DNA from: Undibacterium sp.
GTDB taxonomy: Bacteria > Pseudomonadota > Gammaproteobacteria > Burkholderiales > Burkholderiaceae_D
Reading direction: 5' to 3'
Assembly: GCA_030645915.1 (NCBI GenBank)
Contig: JAUSNO010000023.1
Location: forward strand, 62,001-126,000
DNA: 64,000 nucleotides
Shown piece after piece: positions 1 through 8,702 of this stretch (positions are counted from its first letter, which is position 1; every line of letters begins with the position of its first letter). Made by a program: the position numbers and the translations under genes. The notes beneath the pieces were generated by a model that was given only the letters and a program-made list of their open reading frames with translations, made no database searches and was not told the origin of the DNA.

Positions 1-1
1 C

Positions 2-382
2 GTCCGACTATTGCAGCCTGCCAGCATCAAGACCTTGCTCAGCGAGCAATGGCGCTATGACGTTGCGCGAAAAAATGGTGACAGTGATCGAGGACTTTTT
101 TTATCCTGGAGCTTGGGCTTTCAGCACTTTAGCGATGTCAGTGCGCCACATTATGGCGACCGGCTGGTGCAGGGTTTGCCGAGATTTACCGGCTTTGGCC
201 ATCTGGGCGAAGCCTATGGGCTACAGTCGGGCTTCATGTTTGATCCACAAACGCGCAACGGCATGATCTTTGCCATCGGTGGTGTGTCGGCGGATTCTGC
301 AGGCAACTTCGGTGAATATTCCAGCCTCAGTCCGTGGGAAGAAAAAATACTCACGGCCTTGCATGAAGAGATTAATCAATAA
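2..382 (+). CDS. Serine hydrolase (beta-lactamase family), C-terminal part
   Basis: This is the C-terminal end of a protein whose start lies left of the window; the reading frame is open from base 2. The tail has the late beta-lactamase/penicillin-binding fold pattern, with GFGHLGEAYG at about residues 58-67 of the visible part, where class C enzymes and related esterases carry the KTG/HxG strand, followed by a strand ending GMIFAIGG. The nucleophile motif SxxK is not visible because it would lie upstream. The family covers class C beta-lactamases, D-aminopeptidases and EstB-type esterases, so the substrate cannot be assigned. It converges with the LysR gene, and the nearby murQ makes a role in muropeptide recycling possible, but that is inference. 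Confidence 0.7.
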   Translation, partial: VRLLQPASIKTLLSEQWRYDVARKNGDSDRGLFLSWSLGFQHFSDVSAPHYGDRLVQGLPRFTGFGHLGEAYGLQSGFMFDPQTRNGMIFAIGGVSADSAGNFGEYSSLSPWEEKILTALHEEINQ

Positions 383-403
383 TTTCACTATGCCATTCGT
401 CGC

Positions 404-1324
404 TTAAGATGCGGTATTTTCCCCGCCGGTCTTGGCGATGAAATCTGCCCCTGCATCACGGACAGATTGAACGAACGCCAGTGCAGAGCGCGACAAGGGC
501 GTTGACTTGAGTGTCAGCAAATACAGATCAACCGGGACCACCGGCAGTAAAGGGCGGCATTGCACCTTGTCGTGGTCGGCAGTCGCCGCAGTGAATGGAT
601 CGATGACGGCCGACCCTGCGCCATGCTCGACCAGGGTTCGCGCCAGCAGATACGTCTGCACCACGGTGTGGGTAGTAAATTGCAGGCCCTGTTCGTCGCA
701 GGCATCCATCACGCGGCTGACCAGATGATCGTCGAGATCAAGCGCGATCAGGTTCTTCGGCAATTGCGCTACCGGTAAGGGCACATTGTTCAGTTTTTTT
801 GCCCAGGTGCCGATGGGGGCGATGGCTGTCATGCATCCTTGCGTGAGTGGCTCCGAGGCGATATTCGGATGGCTAGGGTCATACAGCGATAAGGCGAAAT
901 CCACATCGCCCAGCAGTAATGCATTGACGATGTCGCTGGTATGGTGCGTCGCCAGCGTGCAATGCACCTTGGGAAATTTGCTGCGCCAGGTTGCCAGCGC
1001 CGCCGGCACTACCGTGATCGATAGGGTAGGCGTTGATGCCAGTCGCACCGCTTCATCCGGATTGTTTTTGAGATTGTTGGCCAGCCGTCGTACTGCCAGC
1101 AAATCGCGGTTGAGTTTGTCTACTTCAACAAAGAGTTTGCGCGCTTCCGGTGTCGGGTGCAGCTTGCCTTTGATGCGTTCAAACAGTGTCAGACCCAAAC
1201 GCATTTCGCAATGTTGCAAGACCTTGGTGGCAGCAGGTTGCGAGATACTGAGCAACTGGGCTGCACCGCTGATGGTGCCGGCCTGCATGATGGCGTGAAA
1301 GACTTCAATATGGCGTAATCGCAT
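404..1324 (-). CDS. LysR-family transcriptional regulator
   Basis: A full-length LysR-type regulator of 306 residues, the normal family size. The N-terminal winged helix-turn-helix covers about residues 1-60, with the typical core AQLLSISQPAATKVLQ. A linker helix follows, then the periplasmic-binding-protein-like effector domain from about residue 90, with the segment VRLASTPTLSITVVPAALATW split by family-typical turns. It lies 65 bases downstream of murQ on the same strand, so the two may be co-transcribed, and control of murQ or of the neighbouring serine hydrolase is plausible. The effector is unknown. There is nothing odd in length or motifs. Confidence 0.9.
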   Translation of the reverse strand: MRLRHIEVFHAIMQAGTISGAAQLLSISQPAATKVLQHCEMRLGLTLFERIKGKLHPTPEARKLFVEVDKLNRDLLAVRRLANNLKNNPDEAVRLASTPTLSITVVPAALATWRSKFPKVHCTLATHHTSDIVNALLLGDVDFALSLYDPSHPNIASEPLTQGCMTAIAPIGTWAKKLNNVPLPVAQLPKNLIALDLDDHLVSRVMDACDEQGLQFTTHTVVQTYLLARTLVEHGAGSAVIDPFTAATADHDKVQCRPLLPVVPVDLYLLTLKSTPLSRSALAFVQSVRDAGADFIAKTGGENTAS

Positions 1325-1389
1325 GGCAAACCTGTCTAAAGTGTGTGCCTGATTTTAACGCAGGCCATCTCATCTGTTTTCATTTTTCG

Positions 1390-2277
1390 TCATGCGCCCT
1401 GATCCAGCGCTTGCCTGACATTGCCATCGGATTGCGCCAGTCGTGCTTGTGCGGCGGCTACGCTACTGCGGTTGAGTAGCGCAACGACAGCGGTCTTCAC
1501 ATGCTGATCGCATTGTGCCAGCGTCTGGCTTGCGCTTGCTTCATCGCAGCCAGTGGCAAACATGGTCAGGCTGATGGCCCGACGCAGCAGCTTGGCATTG
1601 GTCGGCTTCAGATCGACCATCAGGTTGCCATAGACTTTATTGAGCCTGATCATCAAGGCGCTTGAGAACGTATTGAGTGCAATCTTTTGTGACGTACCTG
1701 CCTTAAGCCGGGTGCTGCCCGAGATGAGTTCGTTACCGGTATTAAGTGTCACGCCAATGTCGGCCTTCGCTGTGATAGGGGCGTTGACATTGTTGGCAAA
1801 GCCTATGGTCAATGCACCGTCGGCACGCGCTGCCTGTAATGCGCCCATCACATACGGTGTGGCGCCAGAAGCGGCCAGCAGCAAGACTACGTCGTTGTCT
1901 GTTATCTGTAGCGCCAGCAGATCGGCACCGCCTTGTAGCGCATCATCTTCCGCTCCTTCGATGGCCGTAAACATGGCTTGATGCCCGCCCGCCAGTACCC
2001 CGACGGCGCGCTCGTTTGGCCATGAAAATGTGGGGAACAGTTCCACGCTATCGAGCACGCCCAGGCGGCCTGAGGTGCCGGCGCCCACATAGATCAGACG
2101 GCCACCGCGCTGGATGCGCGGTAGCGCTTGCATTACTGCAGCAGCGATCTGTGGCGCTGCCGCACGCACCGCATGCACGGCATCAAACTGATCTTCAATG
2201 AGTACGGCGATCAGTTTGTCGGTCGAATAGAGATCGAGTTCCGTGTGCTGCGCGCTGGGGGTTTCTGTTGTTAGCAT
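1390..2277 (-). CDS. murQ: N-acetylmuramic acid 6-phosphate etherase MurQ
   Basis: MurQ cleaves the D-lactyl ether of N-acetylmuramic acid 6-phosphate to give GlcNAc-6-phosphate and D-lactate in cytoplasmic peptidoglycan recycling. The 295-residue protein has the sugar-isomerase (SIS) fold. The phosphosugar loop YVGAGTSGRLGVLDSVE is at about residues 64-80, and a second loop VVLLLAASGATPYVMGAL at about 130-147. The length fits the family. The ATG at 2277 is preceded by GGAGAAAC at a good distance, which fixes the start. No anmK or nagA lies in the window. The neighbouring LysR regulator and serine hydrolase suggest a small wall-recycling locus that continues to the left. Confidence 0.93.
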   Translation of the reverse strand: MLTTETPSAQHTELDLYSTDKLIAVLIEDQFDAVHAVRAAAPQIAAAVMQALPRIQRGGRLIYVGAGTSGRLGVLDSVELFPTFSWPNERAVGVLAGGHQAMFTAIEGAEDDALQGGADLLALQITDNDVVLLLAASGATPYVMGALQAARADGALTIGFANNVNAPITAKADIGVTLNTGNELISGSTRLKAGTSQKIALNTFSSALMIRLNKVYGNLMVDLKPTNAKLLRRAISLTMFATGCDEASASQTLAQCDQHVKTAVVALLNRSSVAAAQARLAQSDGNVRQALDQGA

Positions 2278-2910
2278 GAGCGTGTTTCTCCATGATCAAT
2301 CTGGTGTTGTCCCACCTTAGCGCTAGCGGGTAGTTGCCGCCAATGAATGCTCGTCGCTGATCCATAACCTTTGGTCATACTCGCTGGCATAAAAATCCGT
2401 TTTTGTCGTGCGTGTGACTTTTATTTTGTCTGATACCGTCAGAATGATTGGCCGATGTGCGCCCCGGCTAGGTTTTCAGCTAGTGACTGCCGGAAAATGT
2501 AAAAGCCGCAGGCCCGGCACGCCCTATCCATGCGGGTTTCCAGCCACTCTGGCCTGCAAGGCGCATGGATAGTGCGTGACAGGCATGGTGCTTTGTGATT
2601 TTTGAAGCAGACCTGGCGCCGCAACAAGCTTCGGGCCTGAGCCGGTGGCGTACTTGCTGATCGACTCTCATCACTGCAGTGATGCAGGGAGCCAGTTTTC
2701 TCCAGCGCAGCAAAACGCAAGCGGGACAGTTGTTTCCAACTTGTAAGCATCGTCAACCAATGTGTCTTTTTTTCGTTATGTGTTCAACCGCACAGAAGAA
2801 ATGAGCGTATTCGTTCATATTCGGTTCGTTACCAGACAGCAAATGCGCAGGTGAACGCCACGCTACGCTGCCATCCCAAGAAAAGAAACAAATCCAACCA
2901 GGAGAATACG
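2278..2910. other. Non-coding interval with dispersed repeat and 16-bp palindrome
   Basis: This 633-base gap separates divergently transcribed murQ and the crystallin-like gene. It contains repeat copy 1 (2509-2590) and a perfect 16-base palindrome CATCACTGCAGTGATG at 2669-2684, which could be an operator or a chance site. Open frames across the repeat, such as 2439-2756 on the minus strand, are translations of the repeat and have no protein-like character. No gene is called here. Confidence 0.6.
2509..2590. repeat. Dispersed palindromic repeat, copy 1
   Basis: Copy 1 of a family seen six times in the window. Arms CTATCCATGCG (2524-2534) and CGCATGGATAG (2562-2572) are perfect reverse complements around a loop containing TTTCCAGCCACTCTGGCC. 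The outer flanks GGCCCGGCACG and GTGCGTGACAGGCATG are partly complementary. It is intergenic, upstream of the crystallin-like gene. Confidence 0.85.
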
Positions 2911-3717
2911 ATGAACACAACATTGAAGATTGCACTCGCCGCCGCCGTCATGACTTTATCAGCGCAGGCGATGGCGCAAATCACGTTTTATGAGCACGAC
3001 GGCTGGCGTGGCCGCACTTTTGCCGCCAACGGCGAAGTGCGCGATTTTTCCCGCGCTGGTTTTAATGACCGTGCCTCGTCGGTGGTGGTCGATCGCGGCC
3101 AATGGGAAGTCTGCGATGACGCCAGGTTTGGCGGCAATTGCATGGTCCTGCGCCGCGGTAGCTACCAGTCGTTAAGCAGTATGGGCATGAACGACCGCAT
3201 TTCTTCCGCGCGCCCGGTTGGCAGACGTGACCGCTATGAAAACGAGGCGCCGGAACCATTGCCACAACCTACCTATGAATATCGCCGCCGCCCGAACGAA
3301 CGGATCTATCAGGCACCGGTGACGTCTGTGCGTGCCGTGTTTGGGCAAGCCGAACAACGCTGCTGGACCGAGCGTCAGCAAGTCAATGAGCCGGGCCGTA
3401 GCAATAATGTCGGTGGTGCTGTCGTTGGTGCCATCCTCGGCGGTGTGTTGGGCCATCAGGTCGGCGGCGGAAGAGGGCGCGATCTGGCCACTGCTGGCGG
3501 CGCGGTTGCCGGTGCTGCAATCGGTAACAACGCCGGTGGACGTACTGGCGGCGGCAGCTATTCACAAGATGTACGCCGTTGCGAATCTGTGCCTGACCAG
3601 ACACCTGATTCCTGGGATGTGACTTACAGCTATCGCGGCGTTGAACATCGGGTGCAAATGAGTTCTGCGCCTGGCCGTACTATCGCCGTCAACCGCAATG
3701 GCGAACCGCGCCAGTAA
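2911..3717 (+). CDS. Beta/gamma-crystallin plus glycine-zipper envelope protein
   Basis: Exported protein of 268 residues. The signal peptide is about residues 1-23 (ends AQAMAQ). Next comes a beta/gamma-crystallin-like domain (about 24-105) with two Greek-key-type motifs: ITFYEHDGWRGRTF with RASSVVV, and WEVCDDARFGGNC with ISSARPV. After a proline-rich linker, a glycine-zipper segment (about 160-220) has repeated GGAVVGAILGGVLG-type motifs, as in Rickettsia 17-kDa antigen/2TM domains. I chose the ATG at 2911 because GGAG lies just upstream (2901-2904); an in-frame start at 2851 would bury the signal peptide. Crystallin modules often bind calcium and zipper modules sit in membranes, so an envelope-stress role is possible but unproven. 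A strong terminator follows at 3751-3797. Confidence 0.8.
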   Translation: MNTTLKIALAAAVMTLSAQAMAQITFYEHDGWRGRTFAANGEVRDFSRAGFNDRASSVVVDRGQWEVCDDARFGGNCMVLRRGSYQSLSSMGMNDRISSARPVGRRDRYENEAPEPLPQPTYEYRRRPNERIYQAPVTSVRAVFGQAEQRCWTERQQVNEPGRSNNVGGAVVGAILGGVLGHQVGGGRGRDLATAGGAVAGAAIGNNAGGRTGGGSYSQDVRRCESVPDQTPDSWDVTYSYRGVEHRVQMSSAPGRTIAVNRNGEPRQ

Positions 3718-3750
3718 TGGGCTAAGCGCAACACCTGAAGTCTGCATCGA

Positions 3751-3797
3751 CGAAGCCCCCGTCCTGTTAATCAGGACGGGGGCTTCGTATTTTTTTG
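3751..3797 (+). terminator. Rho-independent terminator
   Basis: A perfect 16-bp stem (3751-3766 with 3772-3787) closes a 5-base loop and is followed by a run of T. It ends the transcript of the crystallin/glycine-zipper gene. Confidence 0.95.
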
Positions 3798-3925
3798 CAT
3801 GATGCCCGAGAGCGTGTCGAGCAATTTTGCAATATTATTTCGCCTATTTTTTATTCGTTCGTGTCTGCGCGCTTTCCGTGGATGATATTTTTCTTGCATG
3901 CGATTGTCCTGCCCCCGCTCCCCCG

Positions 3926-3954
3926 TTCTCAGTGAAGATAGCCTAGGCTACAAT
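3926..3954 (+). promoter_or_regulatory. Candidate promoter of the agmatinase gene with overlapping palindrome
   Basis: TTCTCA (3926-3931) and TACAAT (3949-3954) are separated by 17 bases, a sigma-70-like arrangement 50 bases upstream of the ATG at 4005. A perfect 12-base palindrome TAGCCTAGGCTA (3939-3950) fills the spacer and touches the -10 box, where a repressor could bind. This rests on pattern only. Confidence 0.4.
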
Positions 3955-4004
3955 CGAGGGTAGCAAAATCATTCCGCTCCAATAAATTAAATGAAAGTTC
4001 TGCC

Positions 4005-4949
4005 ATGGCCAACCACGACTTCGCCTATCGCTCCAGCGGCACCTATCTCAATGCTCCCACGCGTGTGACGGCACCTGCCATGCCGTTCGCGCTGGCTGGG
4101 CTGACCTTTGATGGTGCCGTGACGAATCGCCCCGGCGCACGCTTTGGCCCGCAGGCAATACGGCTGGCATCGCAAATGCTGTGCGATGCCACCCATCCGC
4201 ATTTTGATACATCGCCGCACGGCCACTTATGTGATGCCGGTGATCTGGCTCTGCCCAATACCGGCATAGAGGCGATGCGTGCCGCGCTGATGCCGCAAGC
4301 CATCGATCTGTTTACCGCCCATCACATGCTGTGGCTGGGCGGTGATCATTCGGTCACGCTGCCGCTGTTGCGCGCGCTGAACAAGGTGCACGGCGGGCCG
4401 GTCGCCATCGTGCATTTTGATGCGCATTGCGATACCTGGACCAATCATTTCGGCGAGCCTTCCGGCCACGGCACCTGGGTCTACGAGGCCATGCAGGAAG
4501 GCTTGCTGATCCCCGAAGCGAGCATACAGATCGGCATACGCTCATCCGGCGAACGCGCGGCGCGCGAGTACGTCAACACCATGGGTGGCAGGGTGTTTAC
4601 CGCACGTGAATTGCGCGGTCTCGAAAGCCCGGCGCAACTGGCGCCGGTATTGTCTGAGATCCGTGCACGGATGGCGCACGCCGGCAATCCCGCTGTCTAT
4701 CTGACGCTCGATATCGATTGTCTCGATCCCGCTTTCGCACCGGGCACAGGCACGCCGGAACCGGGTGGCATGACATCGGCGCAAGTGCTGTCCATCATCG
4801 AAGAGCTGGCCGATTTGAATTGGGTAGGCATGGATTGCGTCGAGGTTGCGCCGCCCTACGATCATGCAGAACTGACCAGCAATGCCGCATCCACTTTTGT
4901 CTGGACGTATCTGTGCGGCCAGCTCAAGAAACGGATGGCTGCGCTATAA
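4005..4949 (+). CDS. speB: Agmatinase / ureohydrolase-family enzyme
   Basis: Member of the arginase/agmatinase family, which hydrolyses guanidino groups using a binuclear manganese centre; agmatinase makes putrescine and urea. The 314 residues carry the metal-binding motifs in order: GGDHSVTLP (about 112-120), HFDAHCDTW (about 139-147) and LTLDIDCLDPAFAPG (about 229-243). The late signature TGTPEPGGM is also present. Length and motifs fit SpeB; guanidinobutyrase or guanidinopropionase cannot be excluded because they share these residues. It stands alone between two intergenic repeats or terminators, with no amino-acid permease or arginine decarboxylase beside it. Confidence 0.85.
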   Translation: MANHDFAYRSSGTYLNAPTRVTAPAMPFALAGLTFDGAVTNRPGARFGPQAIRLASQMLCDATHPHFDTSPHGHLCDAGDLALPNTGIEAMRAALMPQAIDLFTAHHMLWLGGDHSVTLPLLRALNKVHGGPVAIVHFDAHCDTWTNHFGEPSGHGTWVYEAMQEGLLIPEASIQIGIRSSGERAAREYVNTMGGRVFTARELRGLESPAQLAPVLSEIRARMAHAGNPAVYLTLDIDCLDPAFAPGTGTPEPGGMTSAQVLSIIEELADLNWVGMDCVEVAPPYDHAELTSNAASTFVWTYLCGQLKKRMAAL

Positions 4950-5047
4950 GCTGCGGTTATGCTGGCTGGCGCAACTGGCATTGGCAAGGGCGTGTGCAGA
5001 CCGCTATGCTGAGGCACAAACATCATTGCATACGATAATGTTGAAAA

Positions 5048-5134
5048 CAGGCACGTCTGGAGCGCACTATCCATGCGCCTTTCAAGCCAATCAGGCTGCA
5101 AAGGCGCATGGATAGTGCGTGCTGGCGTGCCTCG
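5048..5134. repeat. Dispersed palindromic repeat, copy 2
   Basis: Copy 2 of the family. The arms at 5064-5081 and 5101-5118 are perfect 18-base reverse complements (left arm GCACTATCCATGCGCCTT) around a 19-base loop. The right flank GTGCTGGCGTGCC is shared with copies 5 and 6. It lies between speB and the L,D-transpeptidase gene, and its T-rich right side could let it end speB transcripts. Confidence 0.9.
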
Positions 5135-5153
5135 ATTTTATTTTTAGGAAGCC

Positions 5154-5699
5154 ATGACTACCTCACGCCGAAACGTATTGCTGGCAATGACTGCCGGGCT
5201 ATTGCAGACCGCTTGCAGAACCTTGCCGTGGCAAGCACCCCGAGATGATAGACACGTGCTGATCGTGTCAGTGAGCGAGCAAAAGATGGTGCTGTTTGAA
5301 GATGGCAAAGAGCTCGCTTCCTACCCGATCTCGACTGCGAAAAATGGCATCGGTGATGCGCCCGATAGCTATATGACGCCGGGCGGCAGGATGGAGATCG
5401 CCGAGAAATTTGGCAGCGCTGAAGTGCCAGGCACGGTGTTTAAAGATCGTGCGCCCACGGGCGAAGTGGTGGCGGTAGATGCGCCGGGGCGTGATCCGGT
5501 GGTGACGCGCATCTTGTGGCTGCGCGGGCTGGAACCGCAGAACCAGAATGCTTACCGGCGCTTCATTTATATTCACGGTACCCCGCAAGAAAATCTGCTC
5601 GGCAGCCCGGTCAGCTTTGGCTGCATACGCATGCGCTCTAGCGATATTGTCAGTTTGTACGAACGCGTCGGTGTCGGCGCGCAGGTGCTAGTGAGATAG
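5154..5699 (+). CDS. L,D-transpeptidase (YkuD domain) lipoprotein
   Basis: YkuD-type L,D-transpeptidases make 3-3 crosslinks in peptidoglycan or attach proteins to it, using a cysteine. The catalytic pattern is present: HGTPQE at about residues 141-146 and SFGCIRMRSSD at about 153-163, with the nucleophile Cys near 156. The N-terminus TSRRNVLLAM resembles a twin-arginine signal and ends in a lipobox LQTAC with Cys at about 21, so the protein is predicted to be exported as a lipoprotein. At 181 residues it consists of little more than the catalytic domain. A terminator follows at 5714-5750. Confidence 0.88.
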   Translation: MTTSRRNVLLAMTAGLLQTACRTLPWQAPRDDRHVLIVSVSEQKMVLFEDGKELASYPISTAKNGIGDAPDSYMTPGGRMEIAEKFGSAEVPGTVFKDRAPTGEVVAVDAPGRDPVVTRILWLRGLEPQNQNAYRRFIYIHGTPQENLLGSPVSFGCIRMRSSDIVSLYERVGVGAQVLVR

Positions 5700-5713
5700 C
5701 GCTTCCTTTAATG

Positions 5714-5750
5714 AAAAAATCCCCCGATAGCCATATCGGGGGATTTTTTT
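5714..5750 (+). terminator. Rho-independent terminator
   Basis: Stem with the core TCCCCCGATA paired to TATCGGGGGA around a GCCA loop, flanked by A and T runs on both sides, so it could act in both directions. It follows the L,D-transpeptidase gene. Confidence 0.92.
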
Positions 5751-5799
5751 CGTTTCACTTTTGTTTATTTTGTTTATTCTTTGACGACGCAAATAAAAG

Positions 5800-5842
5800 A
5801 TCGGTCCGCTGCGTGAATAAAATTACCGCGCAGCGGACCGAT
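5800..5842 (-). terminator. Terminator of the TonB receptor gene
   Basis: Perfect 14-bp stem (5800-5813 with 5829-5842, arm ATCGGTCCGCTGCG) with a 15-base loop. Read on the minus strand it is followed by TCTTTTATTT. It lies 16 bases beyond the receptor stop codon. Confidence 0.8.
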
Positions 5843-5858
5843 AAAGGCTAACTCTTCA

Positions 5859-8702
5859 TCAGAAGAACTTATAGTTAGCCAGGAGAGTGAATGAACGGCC
5901 ACGCGGATCTGCTACGCGCGGTTCCCATGAGCTGCCGGCACCTGAATTACTGTCATAGGTAATGGCAAACGGCGGGTCTGTGTTCAGCAGGTTCTTGATG
6001 CCTGCTGTCAGGGTCATGTTCTTGATGCCGCTGTAAGTTGCGCTGAGGTTGAAGATGGAGTAAGCCTTGACATTCGGGTTGTAGTTGGTCGGCGACACTA
6101 TGCCATTTTGTACCCCGGGCAAGACCTGATCCTTGTAACCATTGCGATAAATTTGCGACAACAGACCGCTCCAGTCACCCTGCGCATATGTCACGTAAGC
6201 GGAGTGTTTCCACTTCAGGCCAAGATCGCCGGTGAAAGTGAACAGGCCGACTTCGCTCTGTCCATAAGCTGCTGTGGCCAACGGGCGGGATTTTTTCTCC
6301 AGCAGATACGAGCCATCGACGCCGGCAGTCCACTTGCCTTGCCATGCATTGCCGTTAGTGCGCGCACCCATTTCCAGGCCACGAGTCATGCTGGCGCCGG
6401 CATTGAGCCAGCGCTGATCAATCTGCAGCAATGTGCCGCTGGAGTCGCGGATGAATTGATCCTTGAACAGCGCATAGTTCTGCAGCATCGTGGTCAGGTC
6501 GATAGAACGGATGGAGTTTTCCTTGCGTATTTCCCACAGATCCAGATTGGCACTGAACTGCGTGGCTGGCGCCCATACGACACCGACGGTGCCTTGCTTG
6601 GCTGTTTCCGGGCCCAGCGTGGTTTTACCGCCGTTGAGCGTGTTTGGCGTGATCGAAGCGCACCCCGGTTTGCTGCTGTCTACTTTCAGTGTCGGGCAAG
6701 TGGCCGGATCAGCCAGATCCTTGCCGGTGTACGGAGATTCCGTTACGCCGTTAAACAACTGGTTGAATGACGGCGCTCTGAAACCGGTATTGTACGAACC
6801 GCGGAACAGCAAACTTTCTGAAGGCGTGTAGCGAAATGCAATCTTTGGATTGAAGGTATTGCCAAAGCCGGAATAATGATCTTGCCGTCCGGCCAGAGTG
6901 ACTTCCAGCGTCTTGGTGACCGGGATCAGTGCTTCGGCATAAACAGCGCGGATGTCACGGCTGACCGATGACAGCGCGTTCGCATCGTCAAACGGTGCAT
7001 TGAGGATGGCAGGTCGTGCATTTGATACGCGCGGATCGCCGTTGAATGTGTATTCTTCCTTGCGCAGATCAATGCCGACCGCCGCCATCAGTGCGCCGGC
7101 GGGTAACTTGTAGACTTCACCCGATACTGCGGCGTCTGCCTGCGTCAGTGTGGTCTTGCCGCCATACAGCACCACGCCTTTGGCCGATGCGCCAGCGATT
7201 AGATCAAGCGCCGCCTGTGACTGGGTTTCGCCCGCTTTCAGGAATGGGTTGATCAGGCCAGTACCCAGGGCATTGGCCAGCGCGGCAGTGTATTGGAAGC
7301 CTGCGCCGAGTTTGGATTCGGATTCACTGTAAGCCTGCGACAGACCGACGCGATAATCCCAGCTGCCGATAGGACCATCGGCACCGATTTGCAGACGTCC
7401 TGCATCGGTTGTAGTGGTGATCTCCCGGTTGCCGCACTCCATACAGCGCCAGCGGTAGGCGATAGGGCTGCCACGGTTGGCTTCAATGGTAGGGAACACG
7501 GCAACGATGGCGTTAAAGACGGCATTGTAGGCAGCGCCGGTACTAGGGTAAAACGAGCTCACCGGGAAATTGGTGGCGCTTGGCGATACCTGGTTAGGTG
7601 AGAAGCTTTTTGCCACTTCAACCCTGGAGCCCACCGCTTCAGCGAACAGCTGATGCGCGCCTGCCTTGAAGGTGGCGCGTGCGATAAAGTTGTCGTTCTT
7701 CACCGGTTGCTGCAAAACAGCGGCGCGACCGGTATCCCAGGCGCAGGCCCATTTCGATGAGGCCAGATCCCACAGTTTTTCATCGTAGGCCGCTTGTCCA
7801 TCGATCGAATCGCAGCCTGCGCCGCCCGGCAAATCAAGTACGTTAATCGCCCCCATCGCTTGCGTAGTGCCTGGCTGGATCGGGCCAGTATTGCTCTTCT
7901 TGCTCAGAATGGTGTTGCCAAGCGAAGTTGCAAAGACGGTGGCATACGGCGTGCCACGGGTATCGACAGACAGACCGCGATCTGGCTGGAAGGTATTGAC
8001 GAAATCACGCTGGCTGCCACGCAAGGCCTTGTTCTCGCTGCGTGCACCGGCGATCATGACGTTGTAACCCTTTTCTTCCAGATTGCCAAAGCCACCGACG
8101 AACGACACACGGGCGATATTGCCGCCGCCTTCTTGCGTCACGTCAGTAAATGCCTGAAGCTCCAGACCGGAGTAATCCTTGCGCAGGATGAAGTTGATGA
8201 CGCCGCCGATGGCGTCCGTTCCGTAGATCGCAGACGCGCCATCCTTGAGCACTTCGATGCGCTCCACTGCCGCCATCGGAATGGAATTGAGATCGACCGC
8301 CGAACCCTTCATGCCGTGGGTGGCGACGCGTCTGCCGTTGAGCAGTACCAGCGTGCTGTCCGCACCCTGGCCGCGTAAATTGGCGGAGGAGGCGCCGTTA
8401 TTGCCGCGTTGCGCGCCGCTGGTGACGTCGGCGTTACTGGCCAGATTGTCCGAGCCATTGCCATTGATGTTGAGCGTGGCAATCAGTTGCTCTGCGGTGA
8501 CGATACCGGCAGCATCTATCTGCTTGCGCGTGATGATCTCGATCGGTAAGGCCCCTTCAGAAGCAATGCGCTTGATGCTACTGCCGGTGATCTCGACTCG
8601 CTGCAGTCTTTCAACAGGTTTCTCCTGCGCGAAGGCGGTGCCAGCGGCAAGGCTAGAGACGCCGATCAGGGCGATACAGTGGGCAATGGTTGTTAGTTTC
8701 AC
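5859..8702 (-). CDS. TonB-dependent outer-membrane receptor
   Basis: A 947-residue receptor for energised uptake of a large or scarce nutrient across the outer membrane. The signal peptide is about residues 1-26 (ends AGTAFAQ). The plug domain is about 40-170, with LRGQGADSTLVLLNGRR and AVERIEVLKDGASAIYGTDA. The remainder is a 22-strand barrel ending in an aromatic residue (ANYKFF). The start is GTG at 8702 with AGGAG eight bases upstream. No sigma/anti-sigma pair, transporter or enzyme cluster adjoins it, so the ligand is unknown. The length and the plug style resemble receptors of the RagA/OAR-like and carbohydrate- or peptide-scavenging groups more than siderophore receptors, which is a weak inference. 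Confidence 0.92.
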   Translation of the reverse strand: MKLTTIAHCIALIGVSSLAAGTAFAQEKPVERLQRVEITGSSIKRIASEGALPIEIITRKQIDAAGIVTAEQLIATLNINGNGSDNLASNADVTSGAQRGNNGASSANLRGQGADSTLVLLNGRRVATHGMKGSAVDLNSIPMAAVERIEVLKDGASAIYGTDAIGGVINFILRKDYSGLELQAFTDVTQEGGGNIARVSFVGGFGNLEEKGYNVMIAGARSENKALRGSQRDFVNTFQPDRGLSVDTRGTPYATVFATSLGNTILSKKSNTGPIQPGTTQAMGAINVLDLPGGAGCDSIDGQAAYDEKLWDLASSKWACAWDTGRAAVLQQPVKNDNFIARATFKAGAHQLFAEAVGSRVEVAKSFSPNQVSPSATNFPVSSFYPSTGAAYNAVFNAIVAVFPTIEANRGSPIAYRWRCMECGNREITTTTDAGRLQIGADGPIGSWDYRVGLSQAYSESESKLGAGFQYTAALANALGTGLINPFLKAGETQSQAALDLIAGASAKGVVLYGGKTTLTQADAAVSGEVYKLPAGALMAAVGIDLRKEEYTFNGDPRVSNARPAILNAPFDDANALSSVSRDIRAVYAEALIPVTKTLEVTLAGRQDHYSGFGNTFNPKIAFRYTPSESLLFRGSYNTGFRAPSFNQLFNGVTESPYTGKDLADPATCPTLKVDSSKPGCASITPNTLNGGKTTLGPETAKQGTVGVVWAPATQFSANLDLWEIRKENSIRSIDLTTMLQNYALFKDQFIRDSSGTLLQIDQRWLNAGASMTRGLEMGARTNGNAWQGKWTAGVDGSYLLEKKSRPLATAAYGQSEVGLFTFTGDLGLKWKHSAYVTYAQGDWSGLLSQIYRNGYKDQVLPGVQNGIVSPTNYNPNVKAYSIFNLSATYSGIKNMTLTAGIKNLLNTDPPFAITYDSNSGAGSSWEPRVADPRGRSFTLLANYKFF

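Noticed and set aside
2439-2756. 105-codon minus-strand frame
   Set aside because: It is a translation of dispersed repeat copy 1 and its flanks; similar peptides appear wherever the repeat occurs (for example 4862-5101).
6108-8378. Several long plus-strand frames across the TonB receptor
   Set aside because: They are antisense to a clear receptor gene with signal peptide, plug and barrel features.
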